64,000 nucleotides of DNA from Pseudoruegeria sp. HB172150 (GCF_013184805.1 NZ_JAATNG010000006.1:186001-250000), one strand, 5' to 3'; positions 9,596 to 19,544 are shown, counted from the first letter of the stretch. Notes: a model not told the origin generated them from the letters alone. A program made the numbers and translations.

Positions 9596-10042
9596 TCAGT
9601 TCAGCAATTCGCCTTCGGTCATGATCACCGACTGGTAGGTGTCTTCGCTGAGCAGGAAGTTCAGCCGCCCGCGCACGGTGATCTGCGTGCCTTCGGCGAT
9701 ATCGGGCATCGGGCGGCGCATGTGCACCTCCAGCGTCGGACCGTAGCCGTTAGATCCGCAGAACGGGCAATCGGCCGGGTCGGCGACCAGCAGATAGCTG
9801 CGGACATAGGCCTGCGCCTCGATCGGGACGTAAAAGCCGGTGACGGTGAAGCCGTCAGCGGCGGCCTTCAACTCTTCCGGAAACGTCTTTTCCACCGCCC
9901 AGCGGCCGTTCTTCTCGGTCTCGCGGATCTCGACCGAACCCAGCAGGTCCCAGGGGCCGGCGGCGAGGCTGGCGCAGGGGACCAGACCGAGGATGCTGGC
10001 AAAGGCCAGCTGCAAGACTGTCGATTTCGGTATCCTGCTCAC
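9596..10042 (-). CDS. Secreted protein of unknown function (DUF3299-like)
   Basis: 148 residues from a GTG start at 10042, chosen because AGGAAAGGCAGGAG lies just upstream and because it places a clean signal peptide at the N-terminus (about residues 1-26, ending in SLAAG). The mature part has the form GFYVPIEAQAYVRSYLLV...CPFCG...GTQITVRGRL, which resembles the OB-fold-like DUF3299 family of periplasmic proteins. Two cysteines (CPFC) could bind metal or form a disulfide. An in-frame ATG further upstream (10141) would bury the signal peptide and is not preferred. Function unknown. Confidence 0.65.
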   Translation of the reverse strand: MSRIPKSTVLQLAFASILGLVPCASLAAGPWDLLGSVEIRETEKNGRWAVEKTFPEELKAAADGFTVTGFYVPIEAQAYVRSYLLVADPADCPFCGSNGYGPTLEVHMRRPMPDIAEGTQITVRGRLNFLLSEDTYQSVIMTEGELLN

Positions 10043-10235
10043 GGGGGGCTCCTGCCTTTCCTGCACCTCGATCCGGGCACCGGTCTTGGATGCCGGCCTT
10101 ACGTTACCGAAGAAATACAGGCCGAGCGGTGCAAGGTCCATCTTGGTGCCCGCGCCACACGGAAATTTGCCGATCGGGGCGGGCGCCTGCCGTCTCGGGA
10201 TACAGGTAGACCGGGGCCTGCCTGCGCAGGTCCGG

Positions 10236-11855
<1,620 letters not shown>

Positions 11856-11898
11856 GCGCGCGATATAACAGTCCGCGGCGAAACGGCAAGATCGCCGC

Positions 11899-12327
11899 TT
11901 ACGGCAGGATGATGTCGAAGCGGTGCGGGATCTCGCCGCTGGGGCAGCAGCGCGGGTCGCCGTCGAGCAGTTCGTAGAGCGTCAGGTTGATCGCCGTGCC
12001 TTCCTTGTCGACGCTCTTGATAGAGCGGTCGAAGCCGGCGTCGTACCACGGCGTGAACCCGGCATCCGGGCCGTCGAAGAAATAGGTGCGGACATAGACG
12101 GCATTGCCGCCCGGAAAGGCATAGGCCGCCTGCACCATCCATTCCAGCGTGCCATCGTTTTCCAGGTCCATCGGCCAGCCGCGCACACTGTCGAAGATTT
12201 CGCCGGTCTTCTGCGCCTCGGCGGCGAGCGTGGCATGGATCGGCTCCGGCGTCTCGGTCTGCTCGATAGGTGCGGCGACGGCCTGAAGCGGCAGGCAGAG
12301 CAGGGCAGGGAAAACGGCGCGGATCAT
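11899..12327 (-). CDS. Secreted hypothetical protein
   Basis: 142 residues. Residues 1-18 form a signal peptide (MIRAVFPALLCLPLQAVAA) with an AxA-type cleavage site. The mature part has LENDGTLEWMVQAAYAFPGGNAVYV, which resembles VCBS/FG-GAP-like extracellular proteins measuring a quantity against a reference, and a CCPSG motif near the end. No family is recognised. It lies 43 bases upstream of prfC on the same strand. Confidence 0.6.
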   Translation of the reverse strand: MIRAVFPALLCLPLQAVAAPIEQTETPEPIHATLAAEAQKTGEIFDSVRGWPMDLENDGTLEWMVQAAYAFPGGNAVYVRTYFFDGPDAGFTPWYDAGFDRSIKSVDKEGTAINLTLYELLDGDPRCCPSGEIPHRFDIILP

Positions 12328-12444
12328 GGGACCTCCGGATAAGTTGCCGATGTACGGTAGAAATCCGCCGGCGGCGCGTCAAACGCGGAACGCCGGCATG
12401 ACTTGCGGCGTTTGCCTGTCACCACCGATTGACAGGAGACTCAA

Positions 12445-12699
12445 ATGCCCACACCGCAACTGAAGCACGAAGACCTGTACGAGGAACTGCGCGACAAGGG
12501 CATGTCGAAGGAAAAGGCGGCGCGGATTTCCAACGCCAAGGCGAATGACGAGATGCATCCGTCCCGGAAGGGCGGCAAGCAGCCGCCATACGAGGACTGG
12601 ACCCGCGACGACCTGTACGACCGGGCGAAGGAGATCGGCATCAAGGGCCGGTCCGGCATGACCAAGAAAGAGCTGATCACGGCGCTTCGCGCCCATTGA
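12445..12699 (+). CDS. Small SAP/Rho-N-like protein (DUF7218-type)
   Basis: 84 residues, highly charged and without a signal peptide. The first half (LYEELRDKGMSKEKAARISNA) is a helix pair, and the second half (DLYDRAKEIGIKGRSGMTKKELITALR) matches the helix-extended-helix pattern of SAP or Rho N-terminal domains, which bind nucleic acid. A clear AGGAGAC site precedes the ATG. It ends one base before the convergent stop at 12700. Small proteins of this kind are widespread in alphaproteobacteria; the role is unknown. Confidence 0.75.
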   Translation: MPTPQLKHEDLYEELRDKGMSKEKAARISNAKANDEMHPSRKGGKQPPYEDWTRDDLYDRAKEIGIKGRSGMTKKELITALRAH

Positions 12700-13290
12700 T
12701 CAGGCGCGACGATGTTTCCCGCCGGACATCCTTCGCATTGCGCGCGCGGGTGCCGGCGCGGTAAGGGCGTCCAGTTGTTCCACCCTTTCAGGATGAACAT
12801 CGTCCGCTTCGGCCGGCACGCCATTCCTGAACGACAACCTGGCGAGCCCGGCGAAATGGCCGCTGTCACCGGCCGCATTGATCGCAATCAGCGTGTATTC
12901 CGCGCGCGGCTGCAATTGCGCCAGTGGCAGAAGATACGTGGCGGCGATAAGGTGCGTCCCCGGTTCCAGTTCCACGAGGATCAGCAGATCCACCGGCGTT
13001 CCGTTGACGGACATGAAAGTGGCGCAGCAATCGAGATGGACCACCGCCCCCCAACGTCCGTCGCGCGAGCGGTTTGCCACGGTGAAATGCGCGGCACCGT
13101 CAACACCGTCAAGGGACAGTCGCATGCGACGGGCGGATGCGGAGAGCCGATATACGTCGTCCGGCAGAAGCTCGTCGGCGGGTCCGAGCGGGTCGCCAAG
13201 GCTGACGCCACTGCAGACCCGGAAGTCCTGCGCAGAAAAGACCGGCAGGCCCGGCAGGGCATGCCTTTCGGCGAAACCGAGTGCGCTCAT
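12700..13290 (-). CDS. N-terminal module of a Rhodobacteraceae Hint-family protein, Hint domain missing
   Basis: 196 residues from the ATG at 13290; a longer start at 13341 is possible and the ribosome site is weak. The sequence (LPVFSAQDFRVCSG...DDVYRL...VHLDCCATFMS...VDLLILVELEPG) resembles, from memory, the N-terminal module that precedes the Hint domain in many roseobacter proteins. In those proteins the segment corresponding to LARLSF is followed at once by the Hint start (RGT...). Here it reads RNGVPAEADD and ends about 40 residues later in a basic tail, so the Hint half is absent. It is either a truncated relic or a free-standing module. Confidence 0.55.
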   Translation of the reverse strand: MSALGFAERHALPGLPVFSAQDFRVCSGVSLGDPLGPADELLPDDVYRLSASARRMRLSLDGVDGAAHFTVANRSRDGRWGAVVHLDCCATFMSVNGTPVDLLILVELEPGTHLIAATYLLPLAQLQPRAEYTLIAINAAGDSGHFAGLARLSFRNGVPAEADDVHPERVEQLDALTAPAPARAMRRMSGGKHRRA

Positions 13291-13624
13291 AGAAAGACGT
13301 CCGTTTCCCCAAACCCAGCCAGAACTGAGGTCGCCCGGCACTGGAACCAGCCCCCGAGGGACCAGGCCGGACGCTCCACGGACATGGAGTAAGTCAGAAG
13401 TATCAACGGCCCGTTAATCACTCCACCGCTTTCCTTCCTGAGGGTTAAAATCATTAGGTGCCGCAGGGTTGGCGGTAGGCATTCCGCATTTCTGTCCGGC
13501 TTTGGTGCCGATCCGACAACGGTGCCCGTCATCCATAGCGCCGACTCGGCGGCTTTCCCTTGGCGGGCCGGGGTGCTACGTCGGAGACGAACGCAAACCG
13601 ACATGGGATGGAGGCCGGACGGCG
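13291..13624. other. Divergent intergenic region, 334 bases
   Basis: Lies between the Hint-module gene (minus) and the dehydrogenase gene (plus). An open frame extends the dehydrogenase upstream to 13469, but its translation does not look like a protein of that family. No clear hairpin, operator or promoter could be read. Confidence 0.4.
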
Positions 13625-14404
13625 ATGGATCTGGGCATCAAGGGCAAGCGGGCGCTGGTCTGCGCATCTTCCAAGGGGCTGGGACTGGGCTGTGCCCGCG
13701 CGCTGGCAGAGGCCGGCGTCGATCTGGTGATGAACGCCCGCGGCGCAGAGGCGCTGGAGGCCGCGGCGCAGGCGATCCGCGACGATTACGGTGTCGAGGT
13801 GACGGCGGTGGCCGCCGACATCACCACCGAGGAGGGCCGCGCCAGCGTGCTGGAGGCCGCAGGCGACATCGACATCCTCGTGAACAACGCGGGCGGCCCG
13901 CCGCCGGGCATGTGGACCGACTGGGACCGCGACGATTTCATCAAGGCGCTCGACGCCAACATGCTGACGCCCATCGCGCTGATCAAGGCGCTGGTCCCGG
14001 CAATGATGGAGCGCGGCTGGGGCCGCGTCGTCAACATCACCTCGCAATCGGTCAAGGCGCCGATCCCGGTCCTGGGCCTGTCGAATTCGGCCCGCGCCGG
14101 GCTGACCGGCTATGTCGCCGGCACCTCGCGGCAGGTGGCGCCTTCGGGCGTGACGATCAACAACCTGCTGCCCGGTATCCACGCCACCGACCGCGCCGTG
14201 GGGCTGGACGGCGGCGTCGCCAAGCAGAAGGGCATCAGCATCGAGGAAGCGCAGGCGGAACGCGCCGCGACGATCCCCGCGCGCCGCTACGGCACGCCCG
14301 AGGAATTCGGCGCCGCCTGTGCCTTCCTGTGCTCGATGCATGCCGGGTTCATCGTCGGTCAGAACTGGCTGCTCGACGGCGGCGGGGTCAACGCGACGCT
14401 GTAA
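13625..14404 (+). CDS. Short-chain dehydrogenase/reductase, atypical active site
   Basis: 259 residues with the Rossmann glycine motif (CASSKGLGLGCA, about 13-24), DIDILVNNAGG (81-91) and the LLPG loop typical of SDR enzymes. The classical catalytic Tyr-x-x-x-Lys is missing. Aligned with the usual YSASKAG, the sequence is S153-N-S-A-R157-A-G, so Tyr is Ser and Lys is Arg; Ser140 (NITS) is kept. Similar SN-x-x-R subfamilies exist among FabG-like proteins. The start at 13625 is preceded by GGAGG and places the Rossmann strand at the N-terminus. Substrate unknown. Confidence 0.82.
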   Translation: MDLGIKGKRALVCASSKGLGLGCARALAEAGVDLVMNARGAEALEAAAQAIRDDYGVEVTAVAADITTEEGRASVLEAAGDIDILVNNAGGPPPGMWTDWDRDDFIKALDANMLTPIALIKALVPAMMERGWGRVVNITSQSVKAPIPVLGLSNSARAGLTGYVAGTSRQVAPSGVTINNLLPGIHATDRAVGLDGGVAKQKGISIEEAQAERAATIPARRYGTPEEFGAACAFLCSMHAGFIVGQNWLLDGGGVNATL

Positions 14405-14427
14405 CCGGCCCTCAACGGCTGCGAAAC

Positions 14428-14459
14428 CGGGCTTCACGCTTGCCGTGCGGCCCGTTTTT
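14428..14459 (+). terminator. Intrinsic terminator after the dehydrogenase gene
   Basis: CGGGCTTCAC (14428-14437) and GTGCGGCCCG (14445-14454) form a 10-bp stem with one G-U and one mismatch, followed by TTTTT. It lies 24 bases past the dehydrogenase stop and separates that gene from the following membrane protein gene. Confidence 0.65.
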
Positions 14460-14506
14460 CCGGACAATTCCCGCGCAACGGTATTTCAGCGGTGGCGAGG
14501 GGTGCG

Positions 14507-15487
14507 ATGGCGGACGATCCTCAAAAGGGCAAGGGCGCCGCCGCGCCGGTGCTGCCGTGGCCGACGACTCTGACGCTGGTCGGCGCCGCGATGGTGGTCC
14601 TTCTGCCAAGCCTGCTGCTCATCGGTCAGGGCGGTGCGTTCGCCGCGGTCGGCGGTTTCGTCCTGGGCGCCTTCGCGATCATATCCGGCGGCATGGGGAT
14701 GGCGCTCCGCGCCGGACCGGCGATGCTGGCCGTGATCCTGTGCCTGATCGCCATTCCGGGCTATGCGTTCGCCACGCTGGTCGGGCTGCTGCTGGTGATT
14801 GGCACCGGGTTCGAGGCGCACAGATACGGCACCCGCGTCGTCGTCTTCGCCATATTCACCTACCTGACCGTCCGGCTCGGCCTGCTGCAGGACGGCAGCT
14901 GGAACCTGGCGCTGACCTATGCCGCCGGGTTCATCGCCGGGGCCGCCGCCACCCACTGGAGGCGGCTCACCGGCATGTTTCCCAAGGTGAAGATCAGCCG
15001 CGCCGAGGCTGTCGCCCTTGCCGTGTTCATCGGGATCGGCCTGCTGATCACCGACGCGCTGATGGCGTGGCTGCAGACGCCGCGCAGCTACTGGATCGCG
15101 CTGCTGTTCACGATGCGGGGCATCATGCCGCTGCAGGCGCAACGGGCCGCGGTGCTGACCTTCGGCAAGGCGGCCAGCATCGGCGTGGTGATCGCCGTCC
15201 TCGCCGAGGTGCTCGGCCTGCCGACAGAGGTCCGCCTGATCCTCGCACTGATATTCGCGACGCTGGGCATCCGCTATGTCGTCCATCCAAGACCCTTCGC
15301 GTCGATGCTGTTCTCGGCGGCGGTTCTGCTGTGTTCAACGGCGACCCTGCAGGATGCGATCTACCGGGCGCAGGCGATCGTCATCGTCGTCCTGCTGGTC
15401 CTGTTCCTTGTCGCGGCGCTGGACTGGGTCTTTGCCAGGATCGTGGACCGGCTGCCGGACGATGCCGAAGACGGGGCAGGCGCCTGA
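14507..15487 (+). CDS. FUSC-like multi-pass inner membrane protein
   Basis: 326 residues with about ten hydrophobic helices and short loops. The middle part (SYWIALLFTMRGIMPLQAQR) and the helices after it recall the FUSC/aromatic-acid-exporter membrane domain (WALLTxxxVLQP...R), but the cytosolic part of that family is absent, so the assignment is tentative. ATG 14507 is preceded by GAGGGG; a GTG at 14492 is the alternative. The downstream ABC ATPase starts 97 bases after the stop. Transport substrate unknown. Confidence 0.6.
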   Translation: MADDPQKGKGAAAPVLPWPTTLTLVGAAMVVLLPSLLLIGQGGAFAAVGGFVLGAFAIISGGMGMALRAGPAMLAVILCLIAIPGYAFATLVGLLLVIGTGFEAHRYGTRVVVFAIFTYLTVRLGLLQDGSWNLALTYAAGFIAGAAATHWRRLTGMFPKVKISRAEAVALAVFIGIGLLITDALMAWLQTPRSYWIALLFTMRGIMPLQAQRAAVLTFGKAASIGVVIAVLAEVLGLPTEVRLILALIFATLGIRYVVHPRPFASMLFSAAVLLCSTATLQDAIYRAQAIVIVVLLVLFLVAALDWVFARIVDRLPDDAEDGAGA

Positions 15488-15584
15488 CACGGGCGCGGGG
15501 CAGGCCACCGCCTTGCAGCAGCCGGGCTCCGTTGCTATCCCCGGCAATGCCCGACAAATCCCATCGGGATCGAGGATCCGCTTC

Positions 15585-16700
15585 GTGACCAGTGCCATTC
15601 CCCGGCTGGACATCCGCAACCTGACGCGGCGCTTTGCCGGGCGCACGGTGGTGGACAATGTCTCGCTCAGCGTGATGCCGGGGCAGGTGACCTGCCTGCT
15701 GGGCCCCTCTGGCTGCGGCAAGTCGACGACGCTGCGCTGCATCGCCGGGGTCGACATGCAGGACGAGGGAGAGATCTGGCTGGACGGCAAGCTGATCTGC
15801 GACACCGTCTTTCGTATTCCGCCGGAGCGTCGGTCAATCGGGCTGATGTTCCAGGATTTCGCGCTGTTCCCGCACCTGTCGGTTGCCGAGAACGTGGCCT
15901 TCGGCCTGACCGGCGACCGTGCGGAAAAACGCGCGCGGGTCGAGGCGATGCTGGAACGCGTGCACATGACCCACCTGATCGACCGCTACCCGCACGAGTT
16001 GTCGGGCGGCGAGCAGCAGCGCGTCGCGCTGGCCCGCGCCATCGCGCCCCGGCCCAAGGTCATGCTGATGGACGAGCCGTTCTCGGGCCTCGACAACCGG
16101 CTGCGCGACGGCATCCGCGATGAGACGCTGGAGATCCTGAAGGAAGAGGGCGCCGCCGTCCTGCTGGTCACCCACGAGCCGGAAGAGGCGATGCGCATGG
16201 CCGACGAGATCGCGCTGATGCGGCGCGGGCGGATCGTGCAGAAGGGCGCGCCCTATAACGTCTACAACACGCCCGCCGACAAGGAAGCGGCGGCGTTCTT
16301 CAGCGACATCAACGTGGTGAAGGGCAGGGTGCAGGGCGCGCTGACCGACACGCCCTTCGGCCAGTTCCTTGCCCCCGGCGTTCCGGACGGGACCGAGGTG
16401 GAAATCGTGATCCGCCCGCAGCACCTGAAGATCGACTTCGACCGCAACGGCTCCGGTCCGTTGCCGACCGCGCAGGACGGCACCCCGGCGCGGGGCGTGG
16501 TGCAGCGGGCGAGGTTCATGGGGTCGGAGAGCCTTGTGGAGTTCCGGATGGATCACGACGGCTCGGTCATCAAGGCGACGGTGCCGAACGTGTTCCTGCC
16601 AAAGCCGGGCATGGCGCTGTGGCTGACGATCCGGCGGGACCGGTGCTTCGTGTTTCCGGCAGCCAGTTCCCGAACCGGGGCGTCCAGTCACGTGACTTAA
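15585..16700 (+). CDS. ABC transporter ATP-binding protein, FbpC/PotA-like
   Basis: 371 residues. Walker A GPSGCGKST, the signature LSGGEQQRVALARA, Walker B VMLMDEPFSGLD and the switch histidine in VTHEPEEA are all intact. The C-terminal third carries a TOBE-type beta domain (VEIVIRPQHLKIDF). The FFSDINVVKG linker is typical of iron(III)/thiamine/polyamine-type importers. The GTG at 15585 follows GAGGA by 9 bases; the frame stays open further upstream but overlaps the previous gene and is not protein-like. No permease or binding-protein gene is next to it, so it is an orphan ATPase here. Confidence 0.85.
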   Translation: MTSAIPRLDIRNLTRRFAGRTVVDNVSLSVMPGQVTCLLGPSGCGKSTTLRCIAGVDMQDEGEIWLDGKLICDTVFRIPPERRSIGLMFQDFALFPHLSVAENVAFGLTGDRAEKRARVEAMLERVHMTHLIDRYPHELSGGEQQRVALARAIAPRPKVMLMDEPFSGLDNRLRDGIRDETLEILKEEGAAVLLVTHEPEEAMRMADEIALMRRGRIVQKGAPYNVYNTPADKEAAAFFSDINVVKGRVQGALTDTPFGQFLAPGVPDGTEVEIVIRPQHLKIDFDRNGSGPLPTAQDGTPARGVVQRARFMGSESLVEFRMDHDGSVIKATVPNVFLPKPGMALWLTIRRDRCFVFPAASSRTGASSHVT

Positions 16701-16942
16701 ACGCAAAGAACTAGTCTTTCTGCGTCTGGATTTGATTGACTTTTCCTGCGGTTAACCCTGTCCGGAAATGAATTCACCTCATTGTAAAAATTTAGACTTG
16801 GTTTATTTCCAATATTTGATATCGTAAATTTAATATTTGAACTGTTTATTCTTGCTGTGGGGGGGTAATCCATTCAGTGAATTTGTTGGAGGCGTCGGAA
16901 TGTGACGTCGTTGCGTATCTAATTTAGCCGATGGAGAGAAAT
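16701..16942. other. Very A+T-rich leader of the peroxidase gene
   Basis: Bases 16741-16860 contain 37 G or C of 120 (31%), against roughly two-thirds in most neighbours. The stretch must hold the peroxidase promoter. A 9-base direct repeat (AATATTTGA) lies at 16811-16819 and 16832-16840, 21 bases apart. No coding frame is convincing. Confidence 0.6.
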
Positions 16943-18577
16943 ATGTTTAAAGGCCAAGGTCATGGCATGATTTTCATGGAGAAACAGCCTGACATGCATG
17001 TCACAATGCGAACCTCGCGTTGCAATACTGTTTCGAACGAGGCGACAGCACCGGACCACGAAGCCGTTGAAAGCTCGGTGGAAGACGCAGGCGGCAAGTT
17101 TGCTTACATGTTTGAGCACGCAGCAGGCATCAACATCAGCGACAGTTTCGGAGAGGTCTCGCGTAAACTAGATACCCTTGGCTTGTCGACGTTCGAACAC
17201 CGGACGCTGATGGGGAATCTGTCGGCCATTTTCACGTATTTTGGTCAGTTTATTGACCATGATTGTACCGCCAACACAGATCGGGAGCAGGATTCGCCCA
17301 ACTTTAATATTGCCAGGGTGCCGCTGACAGCGAATTTGCGTAGTGATGTGTGTGACCGACTGATGAATGTCAGAACTGGTCGGCTGGATCTGGACAGTCT
17401 TTATGGTGGCGACCCAGGCGGGACGCTTGAAAGGGCCATGCGTGACGGCAATAACCCAAACAAGATGCGGTTGGGCACCTTGGAGGGCGGTGTTACTGGA
17501 AGCCATGATTTCGATCTGCCGCGGATCGGCGATCTGCTTGATGCGGAAGTGTTGGCCGAGGGGGACCTTCCGAACAAATTCTTCCGTACCAACAATAATG
17601 GAGGCAGGGTTCCAATCAGGTCTATGGCTTTGATTGGCGATATGCGTAACGACGAGAATTTGTTGGTAGCACAGCTTCAGGTCGCGTTTCTTAGGTTCCA
17701 TAACGCGGCCGTTAGCGCAGGCAAGGACTTTGATTCGGCCAGACGGTATGTGACGGACGTATATCACTGGCTGATCATAAATAGCTATCTAAAGTCGGTT
17801 TGCGATCCGGAAATCGTGGAAGCCGTCATTCAAGAAGGGGCTCCACTTTACAGTAAGATTGAGAAGGCAGACGATGAATTCCCGATGCCTTTGGAATTTT
17901 CGGTGGCTGCGTTCCGCTTCGGGCATTCCATGCTTCAGCAGTTCTATGATTACAATTCGGATATGGATGGCGTCCGGCTGTTGCGGTTCTTTGAGCTGAC
18001 AGGAGCTGGCATGCTCACATGGAATGGTTGTCTGCATGAGCGGCTCCCGAAGCAATGCAAAGCCGACTGGTCTCGTCTAACCAACACGGCGCAGCCGGCG
18101 GGTGCGATGGACCAGAGCCTTCCTTCGGACACCTCGATGCTTCCAAATGAGGAACCGGGTATCCAACGGCTTCCTACCCGCAATCTTCGCAGAAGCTACG
18201 TATTGAATATTCCCACGGGCCAAGCCGCTGTCGATACGATCAATGTTTCCAATCCTGGAGCTATCCGAAAGTTATCCCCCCAGGAGTTGGGTGAAGGCCG
18301 CGTGGGTGAGGCCCTAGAGCAGGTTGGACTGTTGGATGCCACGCCGATGTGGTTGTACATTCTGCGTGAAGCGGAAGTCTTCGCAGACGGAAGACACCTC
18401 GGGCCATTGGGCAGTCACATTGTGGCCAACACACTGATCGGTTTGATCTTGCATGACATTACGAGCTATCTCGGAAGAGGTGACGCGGAGTTTGAGCCAG
18501 AAACGCCTGATGGTACAGGAAAGATTGGTGGCTTTGAGGACGTTCTAAAGTTGGCGGGAGTTTGGCCATCTAGTTAA
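16943..18577 (+). CDS. Animal-type haem peroxidase
   Basis: 544 residues of the peroxidase-cyclooxygenase superfamily, known for oxidising halides or organic donors with H2O2. The catalytic set of myeloperoxidase can be placed: Asp105-His106 in YFGQFIDHD (distal His and haem-ester Asp), Arg235 and Glu238 in GDMRNDE, and proximal His328 in FRFGHSM. A calcium-loop-like LDSLYG is also present. No signal peptide is visible. The ATG at 16943 is chosen because GGAGAG (16933-16938) lies just upstream; ATG 16931 is an alternative. Base composition is lower in G+C than the neighbours, which suggests horizontal acquisition. Confidence 0.9.
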   Translation: MFKGQGHGMIFMEKQPDMHVTMRTSRCNTVSNEATAPDHEAVESSVEDAGGKFAYMFEHAAGINISDSFGEVSRKLDTLGLSTFEHRTLMGNLSAIFTYFGQFIDHDCTANTDREQDSPNFNIARVPLTANLRSDVCDRLMNVRTGRLDLDSLYGGDPGGTLERAMRDGNNPNKMRLGTLEGGVTGSHDFDLPRIGDLLDAEVLAEGDLPNKFFRTNNNGGRVPIRSMALIGDMRNDENLLVAQLQVAFLRFHNAAVSAGKDFDSARRYVTDVYHWLIINSYLKSVCDPEIVEAVIQEGAPLYSKIEKADDEFPMPLEFSVAAFRFGHSMLQQFYDYNSDMDGVRLLRFFELTGAGMLTWNGCLHERLPKQCKADWSRLTNTAQPAGAMDQSLPSDTSMLPNEEPGIQRLPTRNLRRSYVLNIPTGQAAVDTINVSNPGAIRKLSPQELGEGRVGEALEQVGLLDATPMWLYILREAEVFADGRHLGPLGSHIVANTLIGLILHDITSYLGRGDAEFEPETPDGTGKIGGFEDVLKLAGVWPSS

Positions 18578-18600
18578 CCGGCTGTGTACTGCCGATACAT

Positions 18601-19302
18601 TCAACTTTGACCTGAGAAGTTGGACGGTCTTACCTCCCGCGCCCTGAGATCCATCAACGTCTTGCCCTGTTCCTCGACGAATAGGGCAGGCATTACGTCC
18701 AGCGTTTCGATCCGGTCGATGCGCAGGACGGCAAAGTCGGCGCCGGTTTCGCACCAGCAAGTGACGGTCCAGACCCGGCCCCAGTAATCGAGTTTCAGCG
18801 GGCGGATCACCCGCCGGCCGAAATCTCCGGCGGGGTCGTCATAGTCGATGGCCAGCTTCTGCCGCGCACGGATCGCGGCGCGGATGCGGGGCATGTGGCG
18901 AAAGCCCTGTGCCGCATCCGCGAAGGGATAGACGGCAAAGCCCCAGTTCTTCGGCGCCGTGGCGCGATCCTCTGGCAGCACCGCATCGATCTTGTTGGAA
19001 AGCGTCTGCGCCGCCGTGCGGAGTTCCTCGTCGCCGCCTGCGGCCACGGCGGCGAGGCCGAGGTGCAGCGCCTCCAGCTCCGCCAGCGACAGGTTCAGGG
19101 GCGGCAGGGTCACCGGGTTGGTCATCTTGTAGCCCAGCCCGCGCTCGCCGCGAACGGGCACGCCCGAGGACATCAGCGTCTCCATGTCGCGCCAGATCGT
19201 GCGCTCGCTGACGCCGACGCGTTTCGCCAGATCCACAGCCTTGTGGATGCGCCCGTCGCGCAGCGTCTGGATCAGGGTGTAGAGGCGGTCGGTGCGGCGC
19301 AT
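18601..19302 (-). CDS. YafY-type transcriptional regulator (HTH plus WYL domain)
   Basis: 233 residues. An N-terminal winged helix (RLYTLIQTLRDGRIHKAVDLAKRVGVSERTIWRDM, about 5-40) is followed by a WYL domain (about 125-205) containing RVIRPLKLDYWGRVWTVTCWCE, the region that senses a ligand, often a nucleic acid or nucleotide. The ATG at 19302 puts the HTH at the very N-terminus; an upstream in-frame start at 19401 adds nothing recognisable. It converges with the peroxidase gene and diverges from tatA. A direct repeat upstream (19363-19379) may be its operator. Confidence 0.85.
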   Translation of the reverse strand: MRRTDRLYTLIQTLRDGRIHKAVDLAKRVGVSERTIWRDMETLMSSGVPVRGERGLGYKMTNPVTLPPLNLSLAELEALHLGLAAVAAGGDEELRTAAQTLSNKIDAVLPEDRATAPKNWGFAVYPFADAAQGFRHMPRIRAAIRARQKLAIDYDDPAGDFGRRVIRPLKLDYWGRVWTVTCWCETGADFAVLRIDRIETLDVMPALFVEEQGKTLMDLRAREVRPSNFSGQS

Positions 19303-19362
19303 GGCGGTCCCCGTTTCGGCGCAGGTGATTCGGCTGATCTGGCATGATCGGCATCCCCTTAA

Positions 19363-19379
19363 CTGACAAAAACCTGACA
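19363..19379. promoter_or_regulatory. Possible WYL regulator operator (direct repeat)
   Basis: CTGACA occurs at 19363-19368 and again at 19374-19379, an 11-base step, i.e. one helical turn. It lies about 60 bases upstream of the regulator start. Autoregulation is an inference from the position only. Confidence 0.35.
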
Positions 19380-19544
19380 GGTGGAATTCCGGCAACCCCA
19401 AACACCCCCTCGATGGGCAAAATGTGACCCCGAAATCGGGATATGTGGCGCTTTGCGCCTTCCATGGTGCGCCTGAAATCCATAAACACGGACAGTGATC
19501 TTGGACCGGGCCGCCGCGCCGCGGCCTGCTGATGGAGACACCCC

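Noticed and set aside
15276-15584. N-terminal extension of the ABC ATPase
   Set aside because: The extra 103 residues are Arg/Ser/Cys-rich, overlap the FUSC-like gene in another frame and precede the normal start of the ATPase fold.
13522-15588. Long plus-strand open frame covering the SDR and FUSC-like genes
   Set aside because: Arg/Gly-rich translation in a shifted frame; the two overlapping genes have clear families and ribosome sites.
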